64,000 nucleotides of DNA from Pseudoalteromonas shioyasakiensis (lineage in GTDB: Bacteria > Pseudomonadota > Gammaproteobacteria > Enterobacterales > Alteromonadaceae): assembly GCF_001550135.1 (NCBI RefSeq), contig NZ_LRUE01000022.1, positions 1 through 64,000 on the forward strand. The letters run 5' to 3'. Shown in pieces: positions 47,461 to 58,186 of the stretch; position 1 is the stretch's first letter; every line of letters begins with the position of its first letter. The notes beneath the pieces were generated by a model. It was not told the origin of the DNA and did no database searches. It was given only the letters and a program-made list of their open reading frames with translations. A program made the translations under genes and the position numbers.

Positions 47461-48804
47461 TTAGTTTTGTTCAAGGGCAGTGATTAAACGCTGATGAATA
47501 CCTTCAAAACCACCATTACTCATAATTAAAATATGTTGTGACGGCGCACTATTGCCAACAACCTGAGTAATGATTTCCTCAGTGCTTTTCATGCAATGCA
47601 TACCTGCTTTGTCTGCGTACTCTTTAAGTGACCAGCTTAAATTTTCTGGCTCAAATAAATACACATCATCTGCTGCATCGAGTGAATCAATCAGGGTTTG
47701 TTGATGCACGCCCATTTTCATAGTGTTTGAACGAGGCTCTAAAATAGCAATTATCTTCTCAGTGCCTACTTTTGCACGTAGACCTGCTAAGGTCGTTTTA
47801 ATTGCCGTTGGATGATGGGCAAAATCGTCATACACTTTTATTGAGTTAACGTCGGCTTTAAGCTCCATACGGCGCTTAGGAGAGATAAACTCAGCTAAGC
47901 CTGCAATACTGACTGATACCGCGATGCCTACGTGTCTAGCTGCTGCAATGGCCATAATGGCATTTTTGACATTGTGCTCGCCCATAGCTTGCCAACTGAC
48001 AACACCTTGCACTTGTGAATTTAGTAGCACTTCAAATTCACTACCATCAGCTTTAAGTAAGCGATAATCCCAATCACCCGCCAGTGTTTCGCTCTCGCTC
48101 CAAAGGCCGCGTTCAATCACATCTTGTAGTGCTTCGTCTTGGCTTGGCCAAATCACTTTGCCACTACAGGGTAATGTACGCATCAAGTGGTGAAATTGTT
48201 TCTTTATCGCGTTTAAATCTTCAAAAATATCAGCATGATCAAATTCAAGATTATTTAGAATTAAGGTGCGTGGTAAGTAATGTACAAATTTACTGCGTTT
48301 ATCGAAAAACGCCGTGTCGTATTCGTCGGCTTCAATAACAAAAAATGGCGTTTCGCCTACACGGGCAGACACACCAAAGTTTTGTACGATACCACCAATT
48401 AAAAAGCCCGGTTTCATTCCTGCGTATTCTAGTAACCATGCCAGCATACTGGCTGTAGTCGTTTTGCCGTGTGTTCCGGCCACAGCCAACACCCAAGAGT
48501 TTTGCAGTAAATTATGCTTTAACCATTCTGGACCAGAAGTATAAGGCAAGCCTTTATCAAGTACGTATTCAACGCAAGGGTTGCCTCGGCTCATAGCATT
48601 ACCTATCACCACCATATCTGGCGCGGGTTCTAGTTGGGCAACGTCATAACCTTGGGTGAGTGTAATCCCTAGCTCTTCTAATTGCGTGCTCATCGGCGGG
48701 TACACATTTTGATCAGAGCCTGTCACTGTATGACCTAACGATTTAGCGATTGCGGCAATACCACCCATAAAGGTGCCACAAATTCCAAGAATGTGAATAT
48801 GCAT
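47461..48804 (-). CDS. mpl: UDP-N-acetylmuramate-tripeptide ligase
   Basis: Reattaches the recycled murein tripeptide L-Ala-D-Glu-mDAP to UDP-MurNAc. The 447-residue Mur-ligase family protein has the N-terminal [21 protein letters not shown], the ATP-binding [20 protein letters not shown], and [12 protein letters not shown] in the C-terminal domain. Gene order with ubiX is common in gammaproteobacteria. The gap of about 160 bases to uppP on the same strand contains that gene's terminator. Confidence 0.95.
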   Translation of the reverse strand: MHIHILGICGTFMGGIAAIAKSLGHTVTGSDQNVYPPMSTQLEELGITLTQGYDVAQLEPAPDMVVIGNAMSRGNPCVEYVLDKGLPYTSGPEWLKHNLLQNSWVLAVAGTHGKTTTASMLAWLLEYAGMKPGFLIGGIVQNFGVSARVGETPFFVIEADEYDTAFFDKRSKFVHYLPRTLILNNLEFDHADIFEDLNAIKKQFHHLMRTLPCSGKVIWPSQDEALQDVIERGLWSESETLAGDWDYRLLKADGSEFEVLLNSQVQGVVSWQAMGEHNVKNAIMAIAAARHVGIAVSVSIAGLAEFISPKRRMELKADVNSIKVYDDFAHHPTAIKTTLAGLRAKVGTEKIIAILEPRSNTMKMGVHQQTLIDSLDAADDVYLFEPENLSWSLKEYADKAGMHCMKSTEEIITQVVGNSAPSQHILIMSNGGFEGIHQRLITALEQN

Positions 48805-48915
48805 CTACTGTCCTGAGCAAAATGAATAAGAGATAAGTAAGGCGTTATAATGCCAAATATAAGCTTTACTTACCATTACTACACGGCATTAGAGTATTGC
48901 CAAATAGCCGACATA

Positions 48916-48944
48916 AAAAAACACCTCAACTTGAGGTGTTTTTT
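48916..48944. terminator. terminator of the uppP operon
   Basis: Fourteen-base perfect stem AAAAAACACCTCAA/TTGAGGTGTTTTTT around a single C. It is A- and T-rich on both sides, so it can work in either direction; it ends uppP on the minus strand. Confidence 0.85.
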
Positions 48945-48964
48945 AATTAAGTTTAAAGCCTATT

Positions 48965-49768
48965 TTACAGCATTAAGAATGCAAACAAACCTACACCTAA
49001 TAGTAAGCGATAGATAACAAATGGCATCATGCCCATGCGCTCAATCACTTTTAAGAAAAAGAAAATACATGCATAAGCCGATACAAATGATAAACCTGCG
49101 CCTAATAGAATTGCATGCCAATCAATCGCCTCGCCCGCTGTAGCCAACTGATACACATAATATGAACCAGCTGCAGCAATAACTGGAATTGACATTAAAA
49201 ACGAAAAACGTGCGGCGCTTTGCTTGTTTAGACCCAACATTAAGCCCACAGTAATGGTAATACCTGAACGGGATGTACCAGGAAATACCATAGCGAGCAC
49301 TTGCGAGAAGCCTAATAAAAGCGCACTGAAAAAGTTTACTTGGTAAATATTCTTAACTTGCTTTGCTTTTACATCGGCATACCAAAGTAACAAACCAAAT
49401 ACGATGGTTGAAGTAGCAATAACCCAGGCATTACGCGAGTAGCTTTCCACAAAATCTTTAAATAAATAACCAATTAATAATGCTGGAATGGTCGCAACAA
49501 TAATCCACCAGCCTAAACGACTATCATCGGTTGCCCCTTGTGAACCAAACGATTTAAACCACGCACCGAGAATATCCACCACTTCTTTACGAAAATACAG
49601 TACCACAGCACCTAGCGTACCTACGTGTACCGCAACATCAAATGCCAAGCCTTGGTCGTGCCAACCTAAAACTTGTGAGGGTAAAATTAAATGTGCTGAG
49701 CTCGAAATAGGTAAAAACTCAGTCAATCCTTGAATTAAGGCTAAAACAATTATCTCAATAATACTCAT
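48965..49768 (-). CDS. uppP: undecaprenyl-diphosphatase
   Basis: Inner-membrane enzyme that frees the lipid carrier undecaprenyl phosphate for wall and polysaccharide synthesis; also called BacA because excess gives bacitracin resistance. The 267-residue protein has the start [28 protein letters not shown] and the second motif VFPGTSRSG, both diagnostic, and eight membrane helices. It overlaps the end of folK by four bases and closes the folB-folK-uppP operon. Confidence 0.96.
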   Translation of the reverse strand: MSIIEIIVLALIQGLTEFLPISSSAHLILPSQVLGWHDQGLAFDVAVHVGTLGAVVLYFRKEVVDILGAWFKSFGSQGATDDSRLGWWIIVATIPALLIGYLFKDFVESYSRNAWVIATSTIVFGLLLWYADVKAKQVKNIYQVNFFSALLLGFSQVLAMVFPGTSRSGITITVGLMLGLNKQSAARFSFLMSIPVIAAAGSYYVYQLATAGEAIDWHAILLGAGLSFVSAYACIFFFLKVIERMGMMPFVIYRLLLGVGLFAFLML

Positions 49769-50253
49769 GGGTTAGAAAACTCCACCTTCCATAGTTTTTG
49801 TTGTGGGTTATTATAATTATTCCATAACTCAGCCAAAGTTAGCTTAGCTACGGGGTGATAAAAATCAGGAGCAATTTCAGCTAGAGGCTGCAATACAAAC
49901 GCATTTTTGGTTATTTCATCCCGCGGTAATTGCGCAGGCGAATCACAGATAATGTCATCATAAAACAATAAATCAAGGTCTAATGTGCGAGGACTAAACT
50001 TTTTATCCTCACGAGTGCGGCCATTATCAAGCTCAATTTTTTTCAGTAGTTTACATAGTTCAGCTAATGGCATATCTGTTTTTGCTGCGACCACTGAATT
50101 ATAAAAATTACTACCTGCAAACCCCACCGCTTCACTTTCATAAACAGACGAATGTATAAAGTCTGGAAAAAAAGGCTTTAAGGCAATAAGCGCTTGTCGA
50201 AGATAATGCTCTTTATTGACATTAGAGCCTAAGCTTATAAAAATTTGCGCCAT
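49765..50253 (-). CDS. folK: hydroxymethyldihydropterin pyrophosphokinase
   Basis: Transfers pyrophosphate from ATP to 6-hydroxymethyl-7,8-dihydropterin in folate synthesis. The 162-residue protein begins [21 protein letters not shown] and has [15 protein letters not shown], the HPPK signature, near residue 92, and the [18 protein letters not shown] segment. It lies two bases after folB and overlaps uppP. This three-gene order, plus nearby plsY, resembles the E. coli folB-plsY-uppP region. Confidence 0.95.
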   Translation of the reverse strand: MAQIFISLGSNVNKEHYLRQALIALKPFFPDFIHSSVYESEAVGFAGSNFYNSVVAAKTDMPLAELCKLLKKIELDNGRTREDKKFSPRTLDLDLLFYDDIICDSPAQLPRDEITKNAFVLQPLAEIAPDFYHPVAKLTLAELWNNYNNPQQKLWKVEFSNP

Positions 50254-50255
50254 GG

Positions 50256-50612
50256 TTAGTTTGCCTTACGACGGGTGATCTCAACTCCCACCGTTTGCGC
50301 TTGTGGTACTGCGGCTGGTTTACTAACACGTATAGTGACTTGGTTAGTCGCAAACTCAGCTAAAATAATGGCAGCTAATTGCTCAACTAAAGTTTCAAGT
50401 AACTCAATTGGTTTTGCCGTTGTATGCTCAATCACTCGTTCACTCACTTTGGCGTAATCAAGTGCTAAATTTATATCATCAGTTGCCGCTGCGGCAGAAA
50501 TATCACATAACATTTCGATATCAAAATACAGGCTTTGTTTACTTTCTTTTTCAAAATCATACACGCCAATAATGGTGTCTACATGTAGTTGTGATATATA
50601 TACCTTGTCCAT
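50256..50612 (-). CDS. folB: dihydroneopterin aldolase
   Basis: Converts dihydroneopterin to hydroxymethyldihydropterin and glycolaldehyde. Start taken at ATG 50612 (MDKVYISQLHVDTIIGVYDFE), six bases after GGAG; the frame opens six codons earlier. At 118 residues it matches E. coli FolB. The substrate-binding Glu is in VYDFEKESKQ and the later LDYAKVSERV run is typical. First gene of the folB-folK-uppP operon, divergent from plsY with 228 bases between; those hold AT-rich promoter sequence and a small hairpin at about 50779-50798. Confidence 0.93.
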   Translation of the reverse strand: MDKVYISQLHVDTIIGVYDFEKESKQSLYFDIEMLCDISAAAATDDINLALDYAKVSERVIEHTTAKPIELLETLVEQLAAIILAEFATNQVTIRVSKPAAVPQAQTVGVEITRRKAN

Positions 50613-50840
50613 TGATACTCCAAGTGACATGAATATTAAAACAACTCCTCATACTAAACGCTTATTGATAACAATAATGCGCTATATAAGCTGTCATACT
50701 GTTTTAATATATAAAAATTACCCCTACAATAACGGATAGATGCATTGCAATAAGGTGCTTACATTCTACTCGATGAGAGCGGCAGATGGTTTTGCCGCCA
50801 ATGATAGCCCAAAAGTGCAGATTAAAAAATAAGGAAGCGC

Positions 50841-51443
50841 GTGTTAGAAGTTTTAATGTTAGTTTTAGCTTACATACTGGGATCGGTCTCTTCCGCTATC
50901 CTTGTATCACGGCTGTTTAAACTACCAGACCCACGCAGTCATGGATCGAATAACCCTGGTGCTACAAATGTTTATCGCCTTGGGGGAAAAGTCCCCGCTG
51001 TTTTAGTTCTTGTCTTTGATATTTTAAAAGGAACCATCCCTGTCTGGGGTGCCTACTTTTTAAAAATAGACCCGCTAATGCTAGGTTTAATTGGTGTGGC
51101 AGCCTGTTTAGGGCATATGTATCCGCTGTTTTTTAGCTTTAAAGGTGGTAAGGCTGTCGCGACCGCTTTTGGCACGTTATTACCCATTGGTTTATCGCTA
51201 GGTGGGATGCTGATCGCAACCTGGCTCATAATTATTGCTATCACACGATATTCATCGCTTGCAGCACTGGTTACGGTTTCGTTAGCACCTCTTTATACTT
51301 GGTGGATAAAACCTTTGTATACCTTGCCAGTTACCTTTTTAACCGTGTTGATAATTTTCCGTCACAGAGCAAATATTACTCGCTTGATGGCGAGGGAAGA
51401 GCCTAAAGTAGGGGCTAAGAAAAAAGCCCCAGAGCAGGAATAG
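50841..51443 (+). CDS. plsY: glycerol-3-phosphate acyltransferase
   Basis: Acylates glycerol-3-phosphate from acyl phosphate, the first step of phospholipid synthesis with PlsX. The 200-residue protein has five membrane helices and the family motifs [26 protein letters not shown] and [15 protein letters not shown]. The start is GTG at 50841 after AAGGAAG. It is convergent with tsaD and stops nine bases before its end. Confidence 0.94.
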   Translation: MLEVLMLVLAYILGSVSSAILVSRLFKLPDPRSHGSNNPGATNVYRLGGKVPAVLVLVFDILKGTIPVWGAYFLKIDPLMLGLIGVAACLGHMYPLFFSFKGGKAVATAFGTLLPIGLSLGGMLIATWLIIIAITRYSSLAALVTVSLAPLYTWWIKPLYTLPVTFLTVLIIFRHRANITRLMAREEPKVGAKKKAPEQE

Positions 51444-51452
51444 TGTTATAAA

Positions 51453-52466
51453 TTAAAGTGCTTCGAGTGAATCAATAGGCCAGCGCGGCTTTGTTTTCAT
51501 ATCAAGGCTAGCAAACTGACCTGCTTTCAAACGCTGCATACCAGCATAAGCAATCATAGCGCCGTTATCTGTACAAAACTCTGTGCGCGGGTAATAAACG
51601 CGCCCTTTCATGCCTTGCATTACTCGTTCAAGTTGCGCACGCAATTGCACGTTTGCACTTACACCACCGGCAATCACTAAACGTTTGATACCTGTTTGCT
51701 TTAATGCACGCTTACATTTAATGATTAGAGTATCTATTACCGCTGTTTGGAATGCATGAGCAATATCAGCTTTGGTTTGCTCGTCATCATCGCTATCACG
51801 AATCGCAAGAGACGCTGCTGTTTTTAAGCCACTGAAGCTAAAATCTAAGCCTGGTTTATCAGTCATCGGACGTGGGAATACAAAACGCTCAGGCGTACCT
51901 TGCTCCGCAAGTTTTGCTAGACGTGGGCCACCAGGGTAATCAAGACCTAATAACTTCGCGGTTTTATCGAATGCTTCACCGGCAGCGTCATCAACTGACT
52001 CTCCCAGCACTTCGTATTCACCAATGCCAGATACTTTAACCATCATAGTATGACCGCCAGACACCAGTAGTGCGATAAACGGAAATTCCGGTTTGTCCTC
52101 TTCAAGCATTGGCGCAAGTAGGTGGCCTTCCATATGATGAACAGCAACAGCAGGAATATTCCAACCATAGGCCAACGAGCGACCAATAGAAGTTCCCACA
52201 AGGAGTGCACCAACAAGTCCAGGGCCTGCGGTGTAAGCAATGCCATCTAAGTCTTCTGGGCCACAACCAGCTTGTGCAAAAGCAGCATCAATCAAAGGTA
52301 AGGTTTTACGTACGTGATCGCGTGACGCAAGCTCAGGTACCACACCGCCGTAATCGGCATGCACTTTTACTTGGCTATACAGTTGATGTGCTAATAAGCC
52401 TTGTTCATCATCATAAATGGCAATACCCGTTTCATCACATGATGATTCAATACCTAAAATTCGCAT
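51453..52466 (-). CDS. tsaD: tRNA threonylcarbamoyladenosine transferase subunit
   Basis: Catalytic subunit for the t6A37 modification of tRNA. Start ATG at 52466, eight bases after GGAG; a TTG one codon earlier also opens the frame. The 337-residue protein begins [19 protein letters not shown], has the metal-binding [21 protein letters not shown], and [10 protein letters not shown] and [11 protein letters not shown], all diagnostic. It faces plsY. Confidence 0.97.
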   Translation of the reverse strand: MRILGIESSCDETGIAIYDDEQGLLAHQLYSQVKVHADYGGVVPELASRDHVRKTLPLIDAAFAQAGCGPEDLDGIAYTAGPGLVGALLVGTSIGRSLAYGWNIPAVAVHHMEGHLLAPMLEEDKPEFPFIALLVSGGHTMMVKVSGIGEYEVLGESVDDAAGEAFDKTAKLLGLDYPGGPRLAKLAEQGTPERFVFPRPMTDKPGLDFSFSGLKTAASLAIRDSDDDEQTKADIAHAFQTAVIDTLIIKCKRALKQTGIKRLVIAGGVSANVQLRAQLERVMQGMKGRVYYPRTEFCTDNGAMIAYAGMQRLKAGQFASLDMKTKPRWPIDSLEAL

Positions 52467-52481
52467 CAATTACTCCGCCAA

Positions 52482-52517
52482 GAAAAAACAAACGCGTATT
52501 TTACAGTGAAAATACGC
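52482..52517 (-). terminator. terminator after the DUF416 gene
   Basis: GCGTATTTT/AAAATACGC, six-base loop, at 52494-52517; on the minus strand it runs into GTTTGTTTTTTC. Confidence 0.7.
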
Positions 52518-52528
52518 ATTACTGAATA

Positions 52529-53119
52529 TTAAATTGCAATACCTATGTTGGTTTGGCCGTCAGATACAGCAAGTTGCTTAAGCTCTTTTACGTTCTCTGA
52601 GGTAATTCGGCCCATTTGCTCTACAAAATCAATAAGCTCTGCAAGCACATCAATTTCATACTGCATTAAAGGGTGTTCACGAACAGCTTTGTTATCAGCA
52701 ATTTCACCATCTACTGTTAGTTGATATTCAATAAAACGAGCCACTGAAGCCTGTGAAATTTTACTAATATTTAAAAACTCTTGTTCATCTTTAGCTATCA
52801 AACCGTGCAACATGCCAAGCAAAGCGGTTGCTGTATCGATTGCGGGATAAGTCCCGAACATGTCAAAGTCAGTAAGCTCTGGCACATTCGGCTCTATTTT
52901 TTCAATTTGCTTTTCAAGGCTGATTTTACTTTTTGGTAGTAAGATTTTTTCCCAGCAGACACTTAATGCGCTACGAAAAACCGCGGCATCACCAAACCCT
53001 GTTGCTTCACTAAATAAGCTGTAATTAGGCAGCATACGCTCAAGTAATGCGCCACCTAAAACCGCTTTTTGCAAATAGTTTAATTCTCTAATACGTTGAA
53101 AATTATTCGCTTTTGTCAT
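52529..53119 (-). CDS. DUF416 family protein (YjaG-like)
   Basis: A 196-residue soluble helical protein. The features NFQRIRELNYLQKAVLGGALLERMLPNY and SEATGFGDAAVFRSALSVCWE match the DUF416/YjaG family of gammaproteobacteria; function is not known. No signal peptide or membrane helix is present. Its start overlaps the end of the zinc-ribbon gene by 17 bases, so the two are translated together. Confidence 0.82.
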   Translation of the reverse strand: MTKANNFQRIRELNYLQKAVLGGALLERMLPNYSLFSEATGFGDAAVFRSALSVCWEKILLPKSKISLEKQIEKIEPNVPELTDFDMFGTYPAIDTATALLGMLHGLIAKDEQEFLNISKISQASVARFIEYQLTVDGEIADNKAVREHPLMQYEIDVLAELIDFVEQMGRITSENVKELKQLAVSDGQTNIGIAI

Positions 53120-53468
53120 TCTTTACAGTCCCACAAGACCAACATATTTCAAATGTTGCTCCGTTAAGCTCATGACACTTAGGACATACCCAGTCAGGAG
53201 CCGATTGTTTTAATTGCCGGTAGTTTAGCAATATTTCTTGCGCCTGGCGCTCTTTTAATGCGTAAACGAGTATATCGACCCCTGTTTGTTCAAATGGGAT
53301 CTCTCCAAGCGCACCTTGTAAAAGCTCACCTTGCAGTTGCGATTCGATCCCTTTACTTTTTAAAAGCCCTTTAATAATGTTGGCTTCTAAGCCATTTTCA
53401 GCCTGAAACACTTTCACCCAAGCGAATGGGTCCTGCTTAGCAGGTTGATTTAAATTATTGTTTTGCAA
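53103..53468 (-). CDS. DUF2007 domain protein with C-terminal zinc ribbon
   Basis: A 121-residue protein. Residues about 15-85 (WVKVFQAENGLEANIIKGLLKSKGIESQL) fit DUF2007, a PII-like fold seen in putative signal proteins. The C-terminal WVCPKCHELNGATFEICWSCG is a four-Cys zinc-ribbon (RanBP2-type pattern). Function unknown. It overlaps the DUF416 gene and is probably the first gene of that pair. Confidence 0.82.
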   Translation of the reverse strand: MQNNNLNQPAKQDPFAWVKVFQAENGLEANIIKGLLKSKGIESQLQGELLQGALGEIPFEQTGVDILVYALKERQAQEILLNYRQLKQSAPDWVCPKCHELNGATFEICWSCGTVKNDKSE

Positions 53469-53554
53469 ATCACTTCCCTTTTACTTTTCTATCTTTAAAT
53501 CCTAAACTACGCTAGCAACTAACTTCGCTGCAATGCTTATTTCAAGGTAGCCAC

Positions 53555-53962
53555 ATGACTTTAACAACACCGGGACTGTTATTCCCAGCAATTTCTTTAC
53601 TGTTACTTGCTTACACCAACCGTTTTTTGGTGCTTGCTCAGCTTATTCGAGAGCTCAATGCACGTGAAGGGGAAAGTATCCGCCCGTTAGTTGTTGCGCA
53701 AATTACCAATTTAAGAAAACGCATTAAACTCATTCGGGTTATGCAGGTTTATGGCGTTGCCTCTTTTTTAATGTGTACCTTATCAATGTTTGCTTTATTT
53801 ATTGAGTTTAATACTACTGGAATCATTTTATTTGGCATCAGCCTCGCTTGCTTAGCCTTATCACTTCTCACCTCTTTGTATGAGATCCACATTTCTTGTG
53901 ATGCTATTGAAATCGAATTAAAGAATATCGAAAAAAAACCAGTTTCAGATAAGGCAGAGTAA
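53555..53962 (+). CDS. DUF2721 family membrane protein
   Basis: A 135-residue membrane protein with three hydrophobic segments (about 7-27, 67-87, 92-112). The run PAISLLLLAYTNRFLVLAQLIREL and LRKRIKLIRVMQVYGVASFLMCTLSMF fits DUF2721, which has no known function. It follows AAGGTAGCCAC and stands upstream of the HD-GYP response regulator with 51 bases between. Confidence 0.82.
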   Translation: MTLTTPGLLFPAISLLLLAYTNRFLVLAQLIRELNAREGESIRPLVVAQITNLRKRIKLIRVMQVYGVASFLMCTLSMFALFIEFNTTGIILFGISLACLALSLLTSLYEIHISCDAIEIELKNIEKKPVSDKAE

Positions 53963-54013
53963 ATTTCTGCCTCTATACTTATTGTATGAGATACAACAAT
54001 AAGTGGTGTTTTT

Positions 54014-55540
54014 GTGGATGATTTCTTATTTTCTGAAGAACAGTTAGAAGAAAATAATATAGAAACTGAAGAGCCTGAATACTGGCATATTCTTGTTGTT
54101 GATGATGAAGAAGATATCCATCAAGTTACGAAACTAGTATTAGCTGGCTTCACTTTCGAAAATAAAGGTCTGCGCTTTTATGACGCCTACTCTGCGGCGG
54201 AAGCAAAAGAGTTTTTAAAAAAAGATATTCCCTTTTCTGTTGCTCTAGTTGATGTAGTAATGGAAACCAATCATGCTGGTCTTGAGCTTATTCAATACAT
54301 TCGCGATGAAATAGAAAACCACGATATTCGTTTAATTCTTCGCACAGGTCAGCCAGGTGAAGCCCCTGAAGAAGCGATTATCCGCGATTACGACATTAAC
54401 GATTATAAAAACAAAACTGAGCTCACCGCGATTAAAATTAAAACCTTGCTCTACTCGGCGTTAAGAGCACATCGCGATATTCAAATTATAGACCGGCACA
54501 AGCATGGTCTTGAACAGATCATCAACGCGTCTGCTAACTTTTTAAAATGTGACAGTGTTCATGAATTTGCTTCAACAATTTTAAGCCATGTTACTAACGT
54601 GATGGGCATTAATGACACGCAAATTTATTGTGCTGCGGCCGTTAATCTACAATCGTCACCAGCAAAAGATTTTCAATTACTTGCAGCCTCAGGTGTAGGC
54701 CCCACACCACAGCAAAATACCATTCCTGATGAAGTAAAAAACTTATTTATAGATGCACATGAGCGAAAATCATCACTAAAAACAAGTAATGATTATATTG
54801 GTTACTTCCCTACCAAAGCCGGCCTTGAAACCATGCTTTATGTTCATAAAGGCAGTAAGTTACAGGCCACAGAACATCAACTGTTAGAGTTTTATGCCAA
54901 CAATATCGCGCTTGCTTACGATAATTTAAAACTCAGAGAAATGGTAAAAGAGTCGCAAAAAGAGCTGTCGTACATTCTTGGAGAAGCAGTAGAAAAACGC
55001 TCTAAAGAAACCGGCTCTCACGTTAAACGTGTTGCTTTATATAGTGAATTACTTGCTCAGCTTTCAGAGCTTAACCCATTTCAATGTGAAATCATTAAGC
55101 TTGCTTCACCATTACATGACATAGGTAAAATCAGCATTCCAGACAGCATATTGAATAAACCTGGTAAACTCACTGATGGTGAGTGGGAAATAATGAAAAC
55201 CCATGCAGAAATCGGCTATGAAATATTAAAAAACTCAAGTAACGAGATATTGACATGCGGTGCTTTAATTTCTTACCAGCATCATGAAAAGTGGGATGGT
55301 TCAGGGTATCCGCAAGGTTTAATGGCAGACGATATTAATATAGTTGGCCGCATAACCGCCCTCGCCGATGTGTTTGACGCCCTTTGCAGCGACCGTTGTT
55401 ATAAGAAGGCTTGGCCATTAGAAGAGGCGTTAACTCTCATAAAAGATCAGCGGGCGAAACATTTTGATCCAATTCTAGTCGACTTATTACTTGAAAATTT
55501 ACCACTTTTCTTAGAGATTAAGGACCGTTATCCTGATTAG
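54014..55540 (+). CDS. response regulator with DUF3369 and HD-GYP domains
   Basis: A 508-residue two-component output protein. The receiver domain (about 22-150, HILVVDDEEDIHQ) has its acceptor at D80 in VALVDVVM. DUF3369 (about 170-320) lies between it and a C-terminal HD-GYP domain (about 325-500) with SHVKRVALYSELL, LASPLHDIGKISIP, HHEKWDGSGYP and ADVFDAL. Cyclic di-GMP hydrolysis is inferred from the intact motifs. The start is GTG at 54014. A partner histidine kinase is not in the window. Confidence 0.92.
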   Translation: MDDFLFSEEQLEENNIETEEPEYWHILVVDDEEDIHQVTKLVLAGFTFENKGLRFYDAYSAAEAKEFLKKDIPFSVALVDVVMETNHAGLELIQYIRDEIENHDIRLILRTGQPGEAPEEAIIRDYDINDYKNKTELTAIKIKTLLYSALRAHRDIQIIDRHKHGLEQIINASANFLKCDSVHEFASTILSHVTNVMGINDTQIYCAAAVNLQSSPAKDFQLLAASGVGPTPQQNTIPDEVKNLFIDAHERKSSLKTSNDYIGYFPTKAGLETMLYVHKGSKLQATEHQLLEFYANNIALAYDNLKLREMVKESQKELSYILGEAVEKRSKETGSHVKRVALYSELLAQLSELNPFQCEIIKLASPLHDIGKISIPDSILNKPGKLTDGEWEIMKTHAEIGYEILKNSSNEILTCGALISYQHHEKWDGSGYPQGLMADDINIVGRITALADVFDALCSDRCYKKAWPLEEALTLIKDQRAKHFDPILVDLLLENLPLFLEIKDRYPD

Positions 55541-55658
55541 ATGTAACTTTTCTGTAAAACACTTCCCAAAATAGGTACAATAATTTACTATGCCTACCGT
55601 GAAGTATAATAATATTGCCTGGACGTAAAAGGCTTACTTATAACAAGGGACTATTAAA

Positions 55659-56546
55659 GTGAGATTTGAACAACTTGAACAATTTGTGGCGCTCGGGGTG
55701 CTGAGGCATTTCCGACAAGCTGCAGAAAAAACCCAAATCAGCACTTCAGCGTTAACTCGCAGTATTCAGACGCTCGAAGATGAAATTGGTTATGAGCTCG
55801 TTACCCGCTCTACACGCTCAGTTAAGTTAACCAAAGAAGGTGAACTTTTCCTTGAGTACGCTAAACAAACCCTCGACAACCTAGAAGAAACCAAAAAGCG
55901 TTTATTCGAATCTTTAAACGGTTGCACTAACGAAAAATTAGTTATTGGTTATACCAACAAAGCAAGCACGGTTGTGCCTGTTTCTTGCGGCCAATTTTTA
56001 GCGCAGTATCCGCATGTAAAAATCGAGATGCAACTACAAGAGCAAAGTGAACTTGTACGTAAACTGCAATTAGGTGAAATTGATATTAGCGTATGCTCGC
56101 AGGCAATGAACAGCATTGGTAGTGATATACATTTACCTGATCAACTGATTATTTTTGTAGCTAAAAACCACCCACTTGCGCATAAGAGCGACATTAGTAA
56201 ACGCGACTTTGCAGACTACCCTATGTACAGCTGTTTTTCACAGTCTAAACAAGTGCAAGCTATGCTAAACGATGCTATCGAATCTTTTGATAAAACATCA
56301 AGCATCAAAGTAGGTAGCATCGAGCAAGTAATGGATGGCCTTAAAAAGTCAAACCACATCGCAATAGCCAGTATTGAACACACAAATATTGTCTCTTCAG
56401 ATCCAGATTTACTGTTATTGAAAACCAATAAAGGTATCGCACACGAGCAGCTTGTGATCCAAACAAATCAACAAATCAATGAGAATTCTCATGTTAGTCA
56501 TTTACTTGACCTCATTGAAAAAACGGCGTTATCAAGCCAAAGCTAA
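55659..56546 (+). CDS. LysR family transcriptional regulator
   Basis: A 295-residue LysR-type regulator. The N-terminal helix-turn-helix (about 1-60) has RFEQLEQFVALGVLRHFRQAAEKTQISTSALTRSIQTLEDEIGYELVTRS; the effector-binding domain follows (about 90-290). The GTG at 55659 follows AAGGGA. The target cannot be told: the neighbours (HD-GYP regulator, 2OG oxygenase) do not suggest one. Confidence 0.9.
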   Translation: MRFEQLEQFVALGVLRHFRQAAEKTQISTSALTRSIQTLEDEIGYELVTRSTRSVKLTKEGELFLEYAKQTLDNLEETKKRLFESLNGCTNEKLVIGYTNKASTVVPVSCGQFLAQYPHVKIEMQLQEQSELVRKLQLGEIDISVCSQAMNSIGSDIHLPDQLIIFVAKNHPLAHKSDISKRDFADYPMYSCFSQSKQVQAMLNDAIESFDKTSSIKVGSIEQVMDGLKKSNHIAIASIEHTNIVSSDPDLLLLKTNKGIAHEQLVIQTNQQINENSHVSHLLDLIEKTALSSQS

Positions 56547-56686
56547 TAGCTATAATATATACTGCTAGCCTGTAATTAATCAGGCTAGCCAATCCGCTTT
56601 ATTTCTTCATCTTTTAATGCATAAAAAGCGTGCATCGCAGAATTTTTCATATACACTTACGCACCTTTTTTTGATTGTGCACATGA

Positions 56687-57307
56687 ATGACCGCACCGCT
56701 AATTACCGACACATACTTAGATGCTATTGAACGTACAGGATATGCTGTTGTTGAAAACGCGATTGATGAAAGCTTAATTGCTGATTTAATTGCAGATTGC
56801 TATCGCATTAATCCGCATTTTCATACCGCAGGTATTGGCCGATTAAACGACCAACAAATAGATAAAACTGTGCGTAAAGATAAAACCTTTTGGTTTGATA
56901 GCTCTAGCCAAGCACAAATTACTTATCTGGCGACCATGGAAGCAATAAAGACACAGTTAAACCGTAGCTTCTATTTAGGCTTATTTGATTATGAATGCCA
57001 TTATGCAAAGTATCAACAAGGTGACTTTTATAAAAAGCACTATGATGCCTTCAAAGGCCGTTCGAATCGCATTTTTACAACGGTTTGTTACTTAAATACG
57101 CCAGAGTCTGGCGGTGAATTGGTGATCTACAAACCAAAAAGTAAAGACATTGAAATAGTCATTAAACCTCAAGCGGGCTTATTGGTTATGTTTGAAAGCG
57201 AACGCTTTATGCATGAAGTATTACCCGCAAACGATGTACGCTACTCTATTGCAGGCTGGTTCAGAAAAAATGCCTCAATCAGCGGTATTATCGACCCACC
57301 AAGGTAA
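56687..57307 (+). CDS. 2OG-Fe(II) oxygenase (prolyl 4-hydroxylase type)
   Basis: A 206-residue iron- and 2-oxoglutarate-dependent dioxygenase. The metal ligands are H118 and D120 (KKHYDAF) and H176 (FMHEVLP); R185 in RYSIAGWF should bind 2-oxoglutarate. The fold and the strong match of SGGELVIYKP resemble SM-20/prolyl-hydroxylase relatives that modify proteins such as EF-Tu or ribosomal proteins in other bacteria. The substrate here is unknown. It stops one base before the convergent ubiA. Confidence 0.88.
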   Translation: MTAPLITDTYLDAIERTGYAVVENAIDESLIADLIADCYRINPHFHTAGIGRLNDQQIDKTVRKDKTFWFDSSSQAQITYLATMEAIKTQLNRSFYLGLFDYECHYAKYQQGDFYKKHYDAFKGRSNRIFTTVCYLNTPESGGELVIYKPKSKDIEIVIKPQAGLLVMFESERFMHEVLPANDVRYSIAGWFRKNASISGIIDPPR

Positions 57308-58186
57308 TTAAAATGGCAGTGGCAAGGATGCTGCTATACCGATAAAAATCACTAACCCTACATAATGGTTATTCAAAAATGCTTTGAAACAAGGATCTCG
57401 TTCTCGTTTATGAATAAGCATTTGTTGATAAAGTAAAAAACCAACCGCTGCAGCTAAGCCCACCCAATAAGGCAAGCCAAGGTGATTACTCATACCTATG
57501 TAAGCAAGAATCGTAATAAACAAGGCATTGAGTAAAAAGATGATGTGTCTGTCATAGCTGGCAAACAAGATTGCCGTTGATTTAACGCCAATCTTTAAAT
57601 CATCATCTCTATCAACCATGGCATACATAGTGTCATAAGCCACAGTCCACACAAGATTCGCGGTAAATAGGAGCCATGCTTCTAATGGTACTGAGCCTAT
57701 TGATGCCATATAGGCCATTGGAATAGCCCAACTGAATGCAGCACCAAGCACAACTTGCGGTAATTGCGTGTAGCGTTTCATAAAGGGATAACAGAAAGCC
57801 AGTGCTAAGGCACCAAACGACAGTAATATCGTTGACCACCCTAGTGTTAATACTAAACCAAAGGCCACCACAATAAGCAGTACAAATAAGCTCAGAGCTT
57901 CACCACTTGATACCAAACCTGCTGCCAGCGGTCGCTGGGCTGTGCGCTTAACAGAGCCATCTATTTTACGATCGGCAAAGTCATTAATTACACACCCAGC
58001 ACTGCGCATCACAAAGACGCCCAAACTAAAAACCACAAAATTTAATAAGCTCGGTGTGCCAAGCTCAGCAAGCCACAGCGCCCAATAAGTTGGCCACAAT
58101 AGTAACAAGGTGCCAATTGGCTTATCGGTACGCATTAACTGTTTATAGTAAGGTATATGTGCGACCTTAAGTGCAGCTAGCTTCAT
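57308..58186 (-). CDS. ubiA: 4-hydroxybenzoate octaprenyltransferase
   Basis: Membrane enzyme that attaches the polyprenyl tail to 4-hydroxybenzoate in ubiquinone synthesis. The 292-residue protein has about eight helices and both Asp-rich prenyl-diphosphate motifs: [10 protein letters not shown] (about 70-80) and [15 protein letters not shown] (about 185-200). It follows ubiC with a four-base overlap, the usual ubiCA operon. Convergent with the 2OG oxygenase. Confidence 0.95.
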   Translation of the reverse strand: MKLAALKVAHIPYYKQLMRTDKPIGTLLLLWPTYWALWLAELGTPSLLNFVVFSLGVFVMRSAGCVINDFADRKIDGSVKRTAQRPLAAGLVSSGEALSLFVLLIVVAFGLVLTLGWSTILLSFGALALAFCYPFMKRYTQLPQVVLGAAFSWAIPMAYMASIGSVPLEAWLLFTANLVWTVAYDTMYAMVDRDDDLKIGVKSTAILFASYDRHIIFLLNALFITILAYIGMSNHLGLPYWVGLAAAVGFLLYQQMLIHKRERDPCFKAFLNNHYVGLVIFIGIAASLPLPF